From: Blasia pusilla | Taxonomy: Eukaryota; Marchantiophyta; Marchantiopsida; Blasiales | Assembly (NCBI GenBank): GCA_050084515.1 | Contig: CM114274.1 | Span: forward strand, 34,658,001-34,722,000 | DNA length: 64,000 nt | Direction of reading: 5' to 3' | Shown: one piece after another, positions 1-12,265 of the stretch | Layout of the letters: the number at the start of each line of letters is the position of its first letter | Position numbering within the stretch: position 1 is the stretch's first letter | Notes under the pieces: generated by a model | Databases searched by the model: none | What the model was told of the DNA's origin: nothing | Seen by the model: the letters and a program-made list of their open reading frames with translations, nothing else | Program-made: the position numbers and the translations under genes

Positions 1-282
1 TGTGTTCGATGATTGCGATGTATGTTGTGTAGCGATGTGTATGCGCACGATAACTTAGAGCATAAGGCAACATGCCAAGTTGAGTCAAGAAAAGGCAAGA
101 ATAGCCATGAGACTCATCCAAATCATCTTTGGATCCAATTAGCTACATTCAGAGTTAGGAGTCGTGATTCAAGTTTGGGTTGAGGAGGAGATGCAATGAT
201 TTAGGTAAATCCTTAATATGGGATGGAATGGGGTAGGAAACTCTATAAGTGATTTTAGGGGACAACATTCCCCCCTCCCTAC

Positions 283-351
283 CAACTCACTACTTGGAAA
301 GAGCACTTGACCATGTTATTAGGTCAAGTGCTCTTTCCAAGTAGTGAGTTG
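283..351. repeat. Perfect 30-bp inverted repeat, first of twin hairpins
   Basis: The arms 283-312 and 322-351 are perfect reverse complements (CAACTCACTACTTGGAAAGA... against its complement) and are separated by a 9-base loop. The absence of mismatches suggests a recent origin or ongoing correction. A second long hairpin starts four bases further on. No coding potential or transposon ends are seen around it. Confidence 0.95.
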
Positions 352-354
352 AAG

Positions 355-460
355 ATCGCGGAGGTTATCTTCAAGGGACATCTTGAATGGTTCCTAGGTT
401 GTAGTTTTTTTTTGAACTAGGATACCATTTAAGATGTCCCTTGAAGATAACCTCCGCGAT
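355..460. repeat. 36-bp inverted repeat, second of twin hairpins
   Basis: Arms 355-390 and 425-460 pair over 36 bases with a single mismatch, which would be a G-U pair in RNA. Weaker pairing (AATGGTTCCTAG against CTAGGATACCATT) extends into the 34-base loop. If transcribed, the RNA would form a miRNA-precursor-like stem. The short ORF on the minus strand here is a by-product of the repeat. Confidence 0.93.
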
Positions 461-2412
461 ACAACTTGGGTGAACAATGAAGGGAGGTAGGTCAAGGGTT
501 GGGGATGAGACTTCCAAGAGGGGCAATTTGCTCCTTAATTGTAGGACTTGATATCCAATTGTGTAGAACATCTTCTATGACTCTTCCTCATAGGACAAGC
601 CACTAGTTGGGTCTTAGAACTCAATCCAAGTCATTTGCTTGCAAGGCTTAAAGTAGAAGTCTCTTTGTGGGATTGTAGAGATAGCAAAGAGGAGAAGAGG
701 AACAACTCTACGATAATTTTTAGAGAGGGTCGGAAGACTGTTGGTCAGTTCCTAATCTCCATGTGCCTCTTTTTTTTATCTCATCTTCTCACCCCTATTG
801 GAAATTCATTCCCTATCTCCCATATTCTATTTAAATGGTAAAATTAAAAAATATTCCTTGTGAAATCCTCCTTTGTTGAGATATTATACCATTCTCTCTG
901 AAGCCTTTGCTAAGTGTAGAGAGATAAAAGCATGTAAAAACAAGGCTAACACCCCTAATAATATAGATATTTACATATGAGATAGTATTTTCTTGCCACC
1001 CAAAAGCTATTTGTCAAGCAATGGAAGAGGTGGAAAACTCAAGAAGGTGTCCTCTAATATTAATTTAGAGAAATAAAATTCTAAGGATGACAAAAGAACA
1101 TTTTTTTTATTTCATTGGATTTCAAACTATCTAACTTTTACAAAAGAGTAATTTACTACCCCGTGGTCATAGTAACTTTTTACCAACCCCTTACCATCAT
1201 ACATAGGATTATAATGTCTATATCATTATAACTTTATGACAATAGTACCATGCTCAAATTCCATAATTAGAGGGTAAATTTTTTTCACTTTTTACAATTT
1301 TTTAGACCTCATATTTGAAGACCTAAATTATTTATGATGGTTAAAACGTCATAATGATGTTGTAAAACTCATTGCATGTGATATACAATACATCTTAAAT
1401 CAAGGTTCATGCTTTAGATTGCAACATGTATGACGTTGTAAAAGGGTTTTTTTTTTTTTTTTTGGGGGGAGGAGGTTTGTTTTTGCAAGATAGGAGAGAA
1501 AAAAATTTTGTGTTAGTGGTGGCTTCTCCTAGCCAAATTAATGATACGGCTCAATTTTCTTCGGAAAAAAAAAGAGGTTAGGATATGCAAATGGTAGTTT
1601 CAAGGTTGGTTCTAGGTATGGTTGTATTTGAGGAGGGTTGAAAACACAAATTTGTACGTTGGAAAGGTTATCTATTTTTTGGGGTGTTTATCAAGCTTAT
1701 GGGCCAAGGAAAACTATGTACCATATGGATTATTGATATTAAACCGAGTTATTTTCGGAGTGGAAACACATTGCGTATGCATATGCAACCTCAATTCAAC
1801 CCCTAAATTTAGTTCTTGTGAGTTTTGGGGAAGAACTATCAAGGGATTAGAATGGATAAACTTTAAGATTTGTAGGAGTTTCATTGGCGATTGGGAGAGA
1901 GCCTTTTAGAAGCTTACAACTGTATGAGCCATCTAGTACAAGCCACTTAAGGAGTATCCAAGGCCTAGAATGTCAAATGGTATTGTGGAGCACATGATGA
2001 TGGGTGCAAGACTATATATTGATGACTTTAATAAAGGATCCAACTCTAGAGCTTGTGTTATGAGTGTTTGAACATATTCTGAGAGTGGATGGTGGTGTTT
2101 GGTTTTTTAAGGGAGTAAGAATATGGGCAAATACAAGCAATGGTGGGAACATTATAATGCACACTGCATGATAAGATGGATGCGGCAAGGATATAGTCCA
2201 CACACCTCAAGGACAAAGGTTTATTTCATCTCTTGTATGATAATCAAATGTTGAATTGAATTCTAGAACCTATGATGGTGCTCATAGGCAAAAAGATTGG
2301 TATCAAATAGTAGGGCTAGTGGGCATTTCTAATGCCCATGGGAGTTGGGTATTGGCCACATCCAAGCAAAATGACAACTTTCAAGATCTAGTTCATGTCT
2401 ATGAGCATGGTT
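461..2412. other. AT-rich intergenic stretch, no supported gene
   Basis: About 1.95 kb with homopolymer runs (for example T17 near 1448-1463) and only short ORFs without recognisable motifs. A CTAATAATATAGA motif near 955-967 resembles the reversed 5' end of the Helitron family found elsewhere in the window, but no matching 3' end was found. Probably old repeat debris. Confidence 0.5.
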
Positions 2413-4310
2413 TTGACCTCCTCGAGGTGCGACACGGGTCCAGCGATTCGATGCGACACTGGTGGCACAGAATGGCTACAAACGACATGACACGACACTC
2501 ACGAATGGGGTGTGGCACTCAACGGCATACCCTCCTCAACAACAAAACACAATCTGCTCCCCAATGATGGTGCAGCTCCAAGATGGAGATGGTGCGGTGC
2601 GGCCACGAGCGGCACGGCGTGGCAATCGGCAGCGTGTTGCGGCTACGAGCGTCAGGCACGGTATTCGATTGTCGTCAAGCGGCTACCAACCTGAAGACAT
2701 AGCAAAGCGGAAAAGAAACTTGGACCCCATAAATCAAGGGATCACTTGCCCTCACTGGTCAATGACGGAAACTGCTAGGACGGCGACAGCCAGAACAACT
2801 ATGTGGCCAAAACAAATATGTGGCGGCGGCACAAGAAAAATGAAGGACTGTTTGCTCAGCAACGGTGGAGAAACAGTAATTGACCGCAGTAGTAGTGGGG
2901 CATCCATCGGTCAACCAAGTTTGGACGTCTTTGCCAACTACAGTAGCACTCTAGCAGCGTACAATGGCACTCCGTAGAAATCATGCAATCGTGGTTGCTG
3001 CAAAACCAGGCCGCGGCCTGTCAGACTACGTTAGGACACAACACCCGGTAGCCACGTGCAAACAACGTAGCCCCTTGAGGGGTTTGAGTAGTGATCGGGT
3101 AAAATCTGCTAGCGGGAAAGTAGCACGTGTGACGACTACAATTGCGGAAAAACTGCATGTGGGCGGAGGAAGATGCGGCAGCATGGCAAGCTCTGCGGCA
3201 ACTCGGCACTCTGAGGGGTTGCGGCGATGGCTTTGTTGCCAAAAAATGGCCAAAGACGTATTGAACCAACGCCGGAAATAGTAGCCACATGCAAGAGGCA
3301 AGTTGGGCTGCTATAGGGAAGTTGGGCTGACCGCAACTTCCCTGCTGTAGCGGCGGCTAGGGCTGGCTACCACAGCGTGGTAGTGAGGGCCGCAACTATA
3401 GGGCATGGCCGACTATTGCGACTACACAACGGAGCCGAGCTAAGTCAACCAAGGTCGGCGAGAGGGTCCAAGGAGTTGATGTGGCAGGGATCGAGAGCCA
3501 AACATAATTGGCCTGTTGGGTCTCTCGGCGGCACACGGCATGTGTGCGTACGGGAAAGTGGCACGAGAAAGTGCTGCCCAAAGCCATCGCCACAAATTGG
3601 GCAGCGCTTTCGCGTGCCACTTTCTCGTACAAAAAATCGAAGAACCAAAACAGCATACAAAGTGGCTCTTGGTCCCGTGAGCACTCTCATGAGCCGCTGA
3701 ACGGGGAACACGGTCCCCCACATGCACCAACAACGAGTGACCACTGAGTTCCTCCATTGAAACTCTCTCACTCATTATCTCTTTGTAAATGGCTGAAATC
3801 TCTCCATCACATCTCATACCAAGCTCTCCATGGTGTGCACTCTCTCTCATGTCAAACCAAACCCACTCTTCTAATGAGAGGCTTGGATTGCACACACAAG
3901 TCAAGGAGGACCATAGCTCCGCCGCCTCATGCCAAGAGATTTAACAAAGAGAGAATGAGCTCTCAAGCTCTCTCTCTCTCTCTAGGAGGTATACCCCCTT
4001 CACTCTCCTAAGTTCTCCCTTCGATAACCTATGCTCGCAGGTCATCTCCTTGGCTCTTGACCTGCTGTAGCGGGTCAAGAGCCACTTCCCAAAGTGTAAA
4101 GTCAACTTTACTCCAAATGGAAATTTACCTAAAATAGCAAGTTTCTCTATATGGCTCCAAATGAGCCCAAATGAAGGGGAAATCTGCTCTCTCAGGTTAC
4201 GCGTGGCCTCAACAGGTCACCGTCGACCTCATGAAGTTGTCCTCATGTATCTCCAATGGCGGTCTACTAGATCTTGATGATCTATCCTATCAGATGTGAT
4301 AGGATGGCTG
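2413..4310 (+). mobile_element. LTR of family B, copy 1
   Basis: This 1.9-kb block is collinear with 19456-21166. Shared landmarks include the CG-rich block near 2590-2690 (matching 19640-19750), the GAGCACTC-CATGAGCCGCTGAA block near 3680 (matching 20540), the CT-rich stretch near 3760-3990, and the CTATCCTA end near 4290. It begins around TGACCTCC and ends around GATGTGATA. A TGG-containing sequence lies just downstream where a primer-binding site is expected, but it is mutated. Its plus-strand ORFs are non-homologous filler. Calling it an LTR rather than another kind of repeat is an inference from two copies and from the adjoining integrase relic. Confidence 0.65.
3548..3630. repeat. 33-bp imperfect inverted repeat inside LTR B
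   Basis: Arms 3548-3580 and 3598-3630 pair with three mismatches (GTACGGGAAAGTGGCACGAG against CTCGTGCCACTTTC-type complement), with a 17-base loop. The copy at 20330-20490 keeps related GCAGCGCTTCCGCG motifs, but in the same orientation, so the hairpin is not conserved between copies. Confidence 0.85.
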
Positions 4311-4329
4311 GTGGCAAGCTCATTGGTTG

Positions 4330-5202
4330 CCTAGGAGCATTGTGTCCGATCAAAATCTGAAGTTTACCAATGCCTTTTCGAACACCTATTCAGAAGGTTT
4401 AGAACCAAACTGAGCTTTAGTACCACCACCTTCTATCCTCAAACGGATGGCAAAATGGAAAAAATAAACTCGATGGTGAATCAGTACTTGAGGAATTACG
4501 TGAGTGCGGACCAACAAGATTGGGCAAGATGGCTAAGCATGGTTGGGTACTGCTACAACTCGACCAAGCATTTTACAATTAGAGAATCTCCAATTCTTCT
4601 GGCGTGTGACGAGAGTCCGAAGGGCATCTTGACTTTTCCCTCTCAAAGGGCGCTACATCGGCACACACCTGGCAAGCGACGGTGAAAGTTTGTTAGTGGA
4701 GATGTAGGAACGACAAGAGTGAGCGAGAAGAAGTCTTGCCAAGGCTCAACTAAGGTAAGTTAAGCATGCTAATAAGAGTCGGCGCCAAATGAGTTTCTAA
4801 GTAGGGGAGCAAGTGTTGTTAAGCGTGAGGAATCTCACTCTTCCAAAGGAGTTGTGCGCGAAGCTCTTAGCCAAGTATGCTAGACCGTATATGATCAAGG
4901 CAAAGCCGTTAGAGGATGTGTATACAATGGAGGTGCCAAAAGAGTTCAAGATTCACCCAACTTTCCATGTGTCATTATTGAAGAAGTGTCTTCAAGACAA
5001 TGTGCATCCGGAGTGGAGCGTAGTGTTGAGACCATAATCACTCATCATGAATGAGGAATGAGAGTTTGAGGTGGATATCATTCTACGTTCTAGATATAGA
5101 GCCAACAAGTACGAGTACTTGATCAAGTGGAAAGGCTACTATATGAATGAGGCGACTTGGATTGAGGAGGAAAATTTGGAATACGCGCAAGAGGAGTTAT
5201 AA
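4330..5202 (+). pseudogene. Ty3 chromovirus integrase C-terminal part with chromodomain, decayed
   Basis: The relic encodes the 3' end of a pol polyprotein. From about 4346 it shows the tail of the integrase core (SDQNLKF, then YPQTDGKMEKINSMVNQYLR near 4430-4490), broken by frameshifts. Next comes the region ending FHVSLLKK (4813-5037) typical of Ty3 integrases. After two in-frame stops there is a chromodomain at 5062-5202, with the signature YEYLIKWKGY and a following ATW...EENL. In active elements the chromodomain guides integration to heterochromatin. Gag, protease, reverse transcriptase and RNase H are absent upstream, where LTR B abuts directly. The element cannot encode a working enzyme. 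Confidence 0.9.
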
Positions 5203-5845
5203 GACTTTAGATGGATGCAAGATAGGCACATACGCTTATACACAGTGAAGCTAGGGACATGACTTGTGACCAAGAAGCTTGGCCAAAGGCCGTTTTAATT
5301 AGAAAAGTTTAGTTTTGCAATAAAAGAATGTATGGATTTGGAGATTCGATGCTAGTGATTGCAATTTGTAAGTGGTAGCGCATGGCAGTGAGTAGTTCCT
5401 CATATGCTTAGGATATAGGTCAAGAGGAGAGACAACGATGGCGTTGGCGGGGCAGATCACTCTGCCTTGGGGCTTGCGGTGATCTTACTCGTGAGTGTAT
5501 GAGTGAACTTAGTGACGTGCCTAAGTTGAATACGAGAGCAATCCAAAAGTGATATGACTTGTGAACCTGATAAATAAGTAAGATGTTTACACATAGTGAG
5601 CAAATGAAGTGCTAGGTTGCAGACTTAGTTAGCTTATTTGATAGGTTATATTACTTTTGCATAAGTGATCTAGGCTTAACCGAGTGAAGATGCTTAATGA
5701 TGCTAAGTGTGTAAGCAAAAACCTAAGAATTAATCCAAAAGAGGAATTGCAGGTTAGCTACCATAACCTAATTCGGTGTCAAGGGATCGGCTTCCCACAA
5801 AGAACTTGACATTAAAATGTTTGCGTTGATGAGGACATCAATCTC
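5203..5845 (+). other. Region between chromodomain stop and polypurine tract
   Basis: About 640 bases without an ORF that lie between the end of the pol relic and the polypurine tract. This is the position of the 3' untranslated part of a Ty3 element. No recognisable extra gene is seen. Confidence 0.5.
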
Positions 5846-5859
5846 TAAGGAGGGGTGAG
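5846..5859 (+). other. Polypurine tract before LTR A
   Basis: The run TAAGGAGGGGTGAG sits immediately before TGTAAAGACCCTCATAACC, the start of LTR A. A purine run touching the 5' TG of a 3' LTR is the primer for plus-strand synthesis in LTR retrotransposons. This ties the chromodomain relic to LTR A as its 3' LTR. Confidence 0.75.
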
Positions 5860-7884
5860 TGTAAAGACCCTCATAACCAAACCAACGTCAAGCCAAATGT
5901 CGGAAATCTAGCGGGCTCACGCTAGGATGGTTGTGCTTTCATTGCTTTGGAGAGGTCTCTTGGAAGAGTCGCAAGAGAAAAAACATGCAAATAGAGTTTG
6001 TGCGTTTCATGCGTTTATGGTTATGACCAGGAAATTTGGACCAAATGTGAACCAAGACTTGAAATGAGTCGAATCTAGGAATGTTGTTTGCCAAAGAGGT
6101 GAGAACCGGATTTGGAACGCGACTAGCATTTGGGGTTTTGATTGTGTTTTGGACCATAACTTTTATTTCCAAAATGAATTTGGGACAAGTAAGATGGTGT
6201 TGGAAAGCTTATGCAAAACCAATTCCAACGCACCAAAGATCTAAAAAATGCACAAGAAGAGGCTGAGATATTGGCCAAAAATGATTATATGTGGAGTTGG
6301 ATTGAGGGCCAAAATGTCATGATCCTCATAACCAAACGAGCATCAAGCGGAATATCAAAACATTAGTGGGCTCACACTAGGATGGTTGCGCTTTGGAGAG
6401 GTCTCTTAGAAGAGTCCAAGAGACAAAACGCACGAATAGAGTTTATGAATTTCATGCGTTTATGGTCGCGACCACAAAACCTGATCCAAACATGAACCAA
6501 GACTTGAGATGAGTAGAGTCTAGAAAGGTCGGTTGCCAAAGAGGTGGGAACCATACTAGCGTTTGGGGTTTTGATTGTGTTTTGGACCATAATTTTTAGT
6601 CCCTATATGCGTTTGGGACAAGAAAGCTTATGCAAAGTCACTTCCAACGCACAAAAGATCTCAGCAAATGCATAAGCAGAGGCTAAGATATTTTCCAAAA
6701 ACGGCTGTCCAGGGAGTTTGGTTGAGGGCCAAAATGATGGGCTCGACTGTCTTTCCCCAAATTTAGGAGGAGGGTGGTGATCCCTAGAGGTACTAGTAAG
6801 GGAGGGTGTCTCCAAGGATTTTTGGGACCCAAATCCCACTTTGGGCGCCAAAGGGCGGCTCAAGGTCACGGGATGGAATGGGAGTTTGGCATTGGGACTA
6901 AAAATCCAAACCTCATCCAAGGGAGTGGATTTCAAAAGCCACACTTGGATTCCAACCCGTGATTCATTTTAGTGAGTCTTGGTTAGGGACTCATTGGAGT
7001 TCCATTGGACAGCTGGGACCGCCAAGCATACAAACATTGTTTGAGGTTCTTGAACCGACTAGAAAGTCTGTCCTAAGTCTTGAGAGACTTGCCTCTGTTG
7101 TAAAGCAAGAAACTAGAAAATTTGAGCTTGATGAGAGGCCGAATCAAGAATCAGAGAGTTAGAGCGCTGATTGATCCAAACTCGACTGACGTGAGTATGT
7201 TTGGGTGCATATCAACAATGAGAGCGTATCCAACTGAACGAACGCTTCCGCAATACTAAAGATTTACGTTCAAGGAGAGTAGATATATATGTATGACTAT
7301 ATGGGGAGTTGGCTTGAGGGAAAAAAAGAGGGGCATGACTTTCTTTTACCCAAAGTTAGGGGGAGGGTGGAGATCCCCAGAAGTACTAGTAAGGGGGAGT
7401 GTCTCCAAGGATGCTTGGGACCCAAACCCCACCTTGGGGCGCCATAGGGCGACTTAAGGGCACGGAATGGAACGGGAGTTTGGTGTTGGGATTTGAAACC
7501 CAAACCTGATCCAAGGGAGTGGATTTCGGAAGTCCCACTTGGATTCCAAACTGTGACTTATTTTAGTGAGTCTCGATTAGGGACTCATTCGAGGTCCATT
7601 GGATAGTTGGGACCGCTAGGCGTGCAAATGTCGTTTGAGGTTACTGAATTCACCAAAATGTATGTCTTAAGTCTTGAGAGACTTGCATGTGTTGTTAAGC
7701 AAGAAACTAGGAAGGTTGAGCTTGATGAGAGCTTGAGTTGAGGGCTCAATGAGTTGGAGTGGTGATTGACCCAGACCCGACTAACGTGAGTACATTTGTG
7801 GGTACAGATCAACAGTGAGAGCATGTCTTAATGAATGCATGCTTCCGCAACACTAAAGATTTACGTTCAAGGAGAGTAGGCGCA
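5860..7884 (+). mobile_element. Composite LTR A (one LTR interrupted by another)
   Basis: Three blocks can be aligned to the complete 1002-bp LTR at 14153-15154. Positions 5860-6314 cover roughly its first 455 bases. Positions 6315-7283 cover nearly the whole LTR from a new TGT start. Positions 7284-7884 cover the remaining 3' part, re-starting with GGAGTTGGCTTGAGGG, which also closes block one (GGAGTTGGATTGAGGG). The outer pieces therefore read as one LTR interrupted by a second of the same family, with about 35 bases repeated at the junctions. Each end carries the shared GCTTCCGCAA...TTCAAGGAGAGTAG sequence. Confidence 0.75.
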
Positions 7885-7892
7885 CAATAGAG

Positions 7893-9500
7893 ATGGATGA
7901 CCAAGATAGAGGACCGCGTAGGTTTTTGGGTGTTGTAGCCACCATAGAGTTGCATGACTTCATGGTGGAGTTTAGGAGTTTGTGTGATTCACAACGGGCT
8001 AGGAACTCTAGAGAGTTCAACTTGGTTACAACATGGAACGACACGTTCCAACATTTAGAAGGTGCGCCCATGGATGATTACCATGAGTTCTACTAGAGAT
8101 ATGCCCATGAGATTGAGGCCTAGAGACTCTACTATGATCTACACTATGTGTCATGGACTAAGCCATTTCCAAATAAGGAGGAGGATTTAGGAGAGGCTAC
8201 TTCCTCTACTACAAGTGATGTACTATGAGAGATAAGTCAGACTAGAGCAGTTGCATTGTCCACTTGGGTTCGTTCTTGGTTCAACCTGTGGTTGAGTTTT
8301 TTGTGGAATTGCAAAGGAACTACCAGAAAGGTACTATAACTCTCTAGCTCATGGAACCACTATAGAGTTACTTAAAGGTAGTATGCCCCTCACTGCCTCT
8401 CCTCTTCCTTTATATACTTAGCGATAGGTACAATGAAGATAAATGAGCTCCTTATGCCAAGTGTCTTATTCTCATAGCGTGAGAAGATCTTTTTTGGACT
8501 CTAATGTCCCTACCTCATCTTCCCCAACCTCATTCTTATCTTACTTTTTACCAATCTATGGCCCCATTCTCATCTTTATTTCATGTTTCTTATCTTATCT
8601 CTTTTTGGTTGCTTCTTTTCCACTTATGCGCTATATGTCATAGACTCTAACTTAACTATGACTAACAAAGGATGGTTATAAGTATGGAGTGAGAAGTTGT
8701 GGAGCATCCACCACTTCCATAAGTGCATGGGTGAGAGTTTGCGAGAGGCATTTACTCGCATGTGTTGGCAGATTAGTGTCTCACAGGGGGTGATGGAGGC
8801 CCAGACTATTGAGGTTGGAACGAGATTTGAGGAAATGGGTGAGGGATGTAGTCCTTCTTATGCGCAATTCATCTACGTTGAGAGATTTTTTTGAGACCGC
8901 GGAGTGTGTTGAGAGCAACATGGCTGAGGAGAGCGTAGCAACCACGGAACACGTGCGAGAGCAATCATGATTGCGTGCACCACCAACAACATGGATTTCG
9001 GGAGAGGATTATGGCATCACAAGCTTAGGGAGGATATCGAGACTACGTGCTATAGAGACCTACGCCATCATATGCAATATAGTAGAAGCCACCAGGGATT
9101 GTTTGCTGGGCATGAGGTTAAGCCCGTCATTAGCAAGATTGCACTCTTCACTCATGCCTCGTCTTGGAGGAGGAGATGGGTCCGCACTTGGAGTTTACTA
9201 GTTTGACCATGGTCATCGTTATGGTCATACATACGCTAGATGTTTCAACCTACATCCTCAGTTATGCCCGAATTGAGGGCCAAGGAGGGCACCAAAGCGA
9301 GTTGCCAGCCCGAGTGGGCCTAGAGGTCATGCGCCATGTGGTTCTGTTGGGAGACAAAGAGTTGGATTTGCCCGAGGGGATTGTGGAGTTGCCCGTGGAG
9401 GAGGTAGAGGTCCGCCGCCTACAAGCGTTGAGAGAGATGCCATATGTGAGGCTCAGATGGCTGCTAGATACAACAGTTGCATCAACATATTGCCGCTATC
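7893..9500 (+). pseudogene. Retrotransposon gag relic, 5' part (copy 1)
   Basis: This relic matches the minus-strand copy at about 18815-17570. It begins with the MDDQDRGPRRFLG motif at 7893, followed by the SREFNL and HLEGAPMDDYHEF motifs. It carries ESLREAFTRMC near 8730-8760, typical of the capsid-type Retrotrans_gag domain. Near 9200 there is a damaged zinc knuckle (RYGHTYARCFNLHP) that has lost its first two cysteines. Many stops and frameshifts are present. In copy 2 the gag frame extends further upstream of MDDQ, so this copy is truncated where it joins LTR A. Gag packages retrotransposon RNA; this copy is dead. Confidence 0.8.
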
Positions 9501-10239
9501 CATTTTCCAAAAGTCTTCCATTTTTTAGATCCCATTTCACATTGGGAGGGATCTTCACACATAATTTGACATGGTGAATATCTTGATTCCCATTCTTTTT
9601 CTTTTGTCTCTCTTGCATAAAATGCTCAACCATCCACGTGCTATGATATGCTTTTACTAAATAGAAACAATACTTACATTGTCATTTGCTTGATGTTCCA
9701 CCTTCCACTTGTACTTCTTCCCAATAAATGTTCCGTCACAATATGTTCAAGTTCTTTGGCTCTGGTCATGACTACAAGTAGATATTATCCCCATCCAAAC
9801 AATATTTGGGTAATTCATAATAATTTTACAGGCTCAATAATTATATTTTTTGACATATGAAATATATGCAAATTAGACCATGTATTGTCCGTGAATGCTC
9901 ATATAGCAACCTTGGAAGACTCACTATGAACGAGAAAGATCAATTTGATAACCAAGATATCTTAAAATATCAGGGTTATCTAGTGGCAAAACATATTTTC
10001 ACTTATGAATATTACCTATCTATGGAAAAATAAACATAGACAAAAGGATAGAGTAAGGGAGATATGGAAGGAGGAGTGAGGATTGTGACATAATACTAGA
10101 AATGAACAAGTTTAAATAGGGGAGCATGGAAGGAAGGGAATAAACCCTCTTTTTTTGTTTTTAATCTGCTCCCACTTACTACTCATGCCTAAAACAAACT
10201 CCACTAATAAGCATGTAGAAAATCATATATTGTTCTCCT

Positions 10240-10680
10240 AAACCCATGGCCCGCAGCCAACCTACACGTCTTGAGGCTAGGCTCGCACCTTTTCTCCTAA
10301 CCAGACCCATGGTTCAAGCCTACGCATGTATCCAACCCTTGGAAGCCTGTACGTGTCTCACATTGGACATCCCGCGACCAGCCCCTGGGGGCTCTTGCCC
10401 AACCTGCACCATCCCATAAGGACCTTTTCCACACTAGGCCCCCATAGGCCTCAGCCCTGCCTTCTCTCAGCCCTCGCCTGACTTGCACCAACCCACCCAC
10501 CGCCAACACTTGGAGCGCCAAGGCGTGGCCTATGCCAATCCCACATGTATCTGGCTCCTTAGCCCGCATCCGTTCCTTGAGTCTAGAGCCCATGTGGGCG
10601 ACTCGGGCATCAAAGCGACCTGGCTCTAGGGTCTGGTTTGACATGTCCGAATAAGTCCGTCCGATAGATGGACTTGTCCG
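10240..10680 (-). repeat. GC-rich dispersed repeat, related to 15470-15830
   Basis: A GC-rich island in AT-rich DNA, ending in a GGACAAGTCC...GGACGGAC-like motif (read on the minus strand). The same motif opens the plus-strand block at 15470 (GGACAAGTTCGTCCATGGGA). Both blocks are rich in GCAGGCT/GGGCTT-type short repeats. The 115-aa minus-strand ORF here is a composition effect. Confidence 0.6.
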
Positions 10681-11719
10681 TTTGTATACAACCTTGAATC
10701 TAACTTTATTCTTTCAAAAAAATTACTTATTCCTCGATTTTTCACAAACACTCATCTATATGAAATTATTTTGGCGGAATTTCTAAAAAATGACTCAAAT
10801 CCACTATTTATATGGAAAAACAATTGTTTAAATAATAATAAAAATTCTACATATATAGTGGAATTTTAATTCCTTTTTTTAATCCACTTACTCTATGTCA
10901 TCCATATAGGCCATCACCCACTTTCCAAAATAATAAGAATCATAAAATAGAAATTTTAGAAGAAACAAATGTCCACCAAATATGAACATGATATTTATTA
11001 ATATATTTAAATGAATTAGTTTGCAATATCTACAGGTGTAGACTATATGAGATAGTGGTAACAAGCCTATATGGAAATGGATGGATGGAGGGACATAGGA
11101 TGGAAAATGGATGGAAGGAGGGTGGGCAAATTTTTTTACAAAACAAAAAATGAAAAATGAACACATAAATTTTTTTACGGGTTAATCATATATGAATGAT
11201 TTGGTAGCCATAGTCATTCCTGATAAATGACTTGGTTTGGTATGACTCTACAGGTTATAAATTCTTACGTACGATTTATTATCATCAATGACTCAACCTA
11301 GTCATATATCAAAGATTTATATTAGAAGATTTTCTTATAATGCTAGACTTAAGATGTGTAGTTGCGCATAATTATTATCTTCTTACTGCTTCGATGAAGA
11401 GTCCACAGGGAGGGAGATCAACGTAGGTTCATTTTAGAGTGTTTAGGTGCTCTCTACAAGAAACGTTTTGAGCGAGATGCTCAAATTAATTAGCTCATAG
11501 ACTCTACAATATAGTCTTCTTGCATAATGTCAATAAAGCAACTTGAATACGACTTCTACTTTGGATTGAGCTTCTAGATTGCTAGTGAATGAAAAAAAAA
11601 ATCTTTAAGAATGTATGAGTTCTCGCTTGTAGTATAGATTGCATGTATGCCTACATCATATTTTCTTCAATAAGTTGGGTCATGTCTCCAACCCATCATA
11701 TCAAATCATGGGTTGCAGA

Positions 11720-12265
11720 CACAATGTAATTGAAATGAATATCTCAAATGCAAAATTTATGGTGAAGAATTTTTATATGAAATGGAATTTGGATTGAAGC
11801 AACTTAAAGTAAATCTTCTCTTAGTGCAATAAGGACTACATAGGATGCTGGGAAAAAAGCCTACAAGAAAGATTGATAAAGAGTGATAAGAAATCAAATT
11901 GAAGGTTGTGAGCTTAATTTGATTATGTTTTGTGAATAAGGTATTATAAAATTTAATGAATGAGAGAGCTTGATACCAAAGTTATGGTTGAACATGGAAT
12001 GATGGAAAGCTTGTGCATGATAAAATCATTCAAAATCTTCAACTAGATACTTGGTGATTATGAGTTATCCAACATCAAAATCAAACTAGAGGATGAGGAT
12101 AAACTCTTGATCTTATTGACTTTGTTGTCCCCTTCACTTGAGCATTTGGTCATAACTCAAATTTTTTAGAAGGGTTCAATACAGCTTAAGGAGGTCACTA
12201 GAACCTTATTGCCACATGATATGAGAACATGGCTCGACAATGAGAATCACGTTTTCATAAACAAA
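11720..12265 (+). pseudogene. Copia-type gag relic (UBN2-like)
   Basis: Translation in shifting frames gives the order typical of plant Copia gag proteins. It starts with KFMVKNFYMKW, continues with a middle containing MRELDTKVMVEH and ESLCMIKSF, and then KLEDEDKLLILLTLLSPSLE followed by HLV and LKEVTRTLLPHDMR. In intact relatives the last part reads as 'edkailLLsSLPpsyehlv'. Multiple stops and frame changes show decay. No protease, integrase or reverse transcriptase follows, and ORFs to 12900 carry no motif I recognise. Confidence 0.65.

Noticed and set aside
3021-3904. Overlapping 90-150-codon frames on both strands in LTR B
   Set aside because: They fall within a repeated non-coding LTR and are not conserved in frame in the copy at 19.5-21.2 kb.
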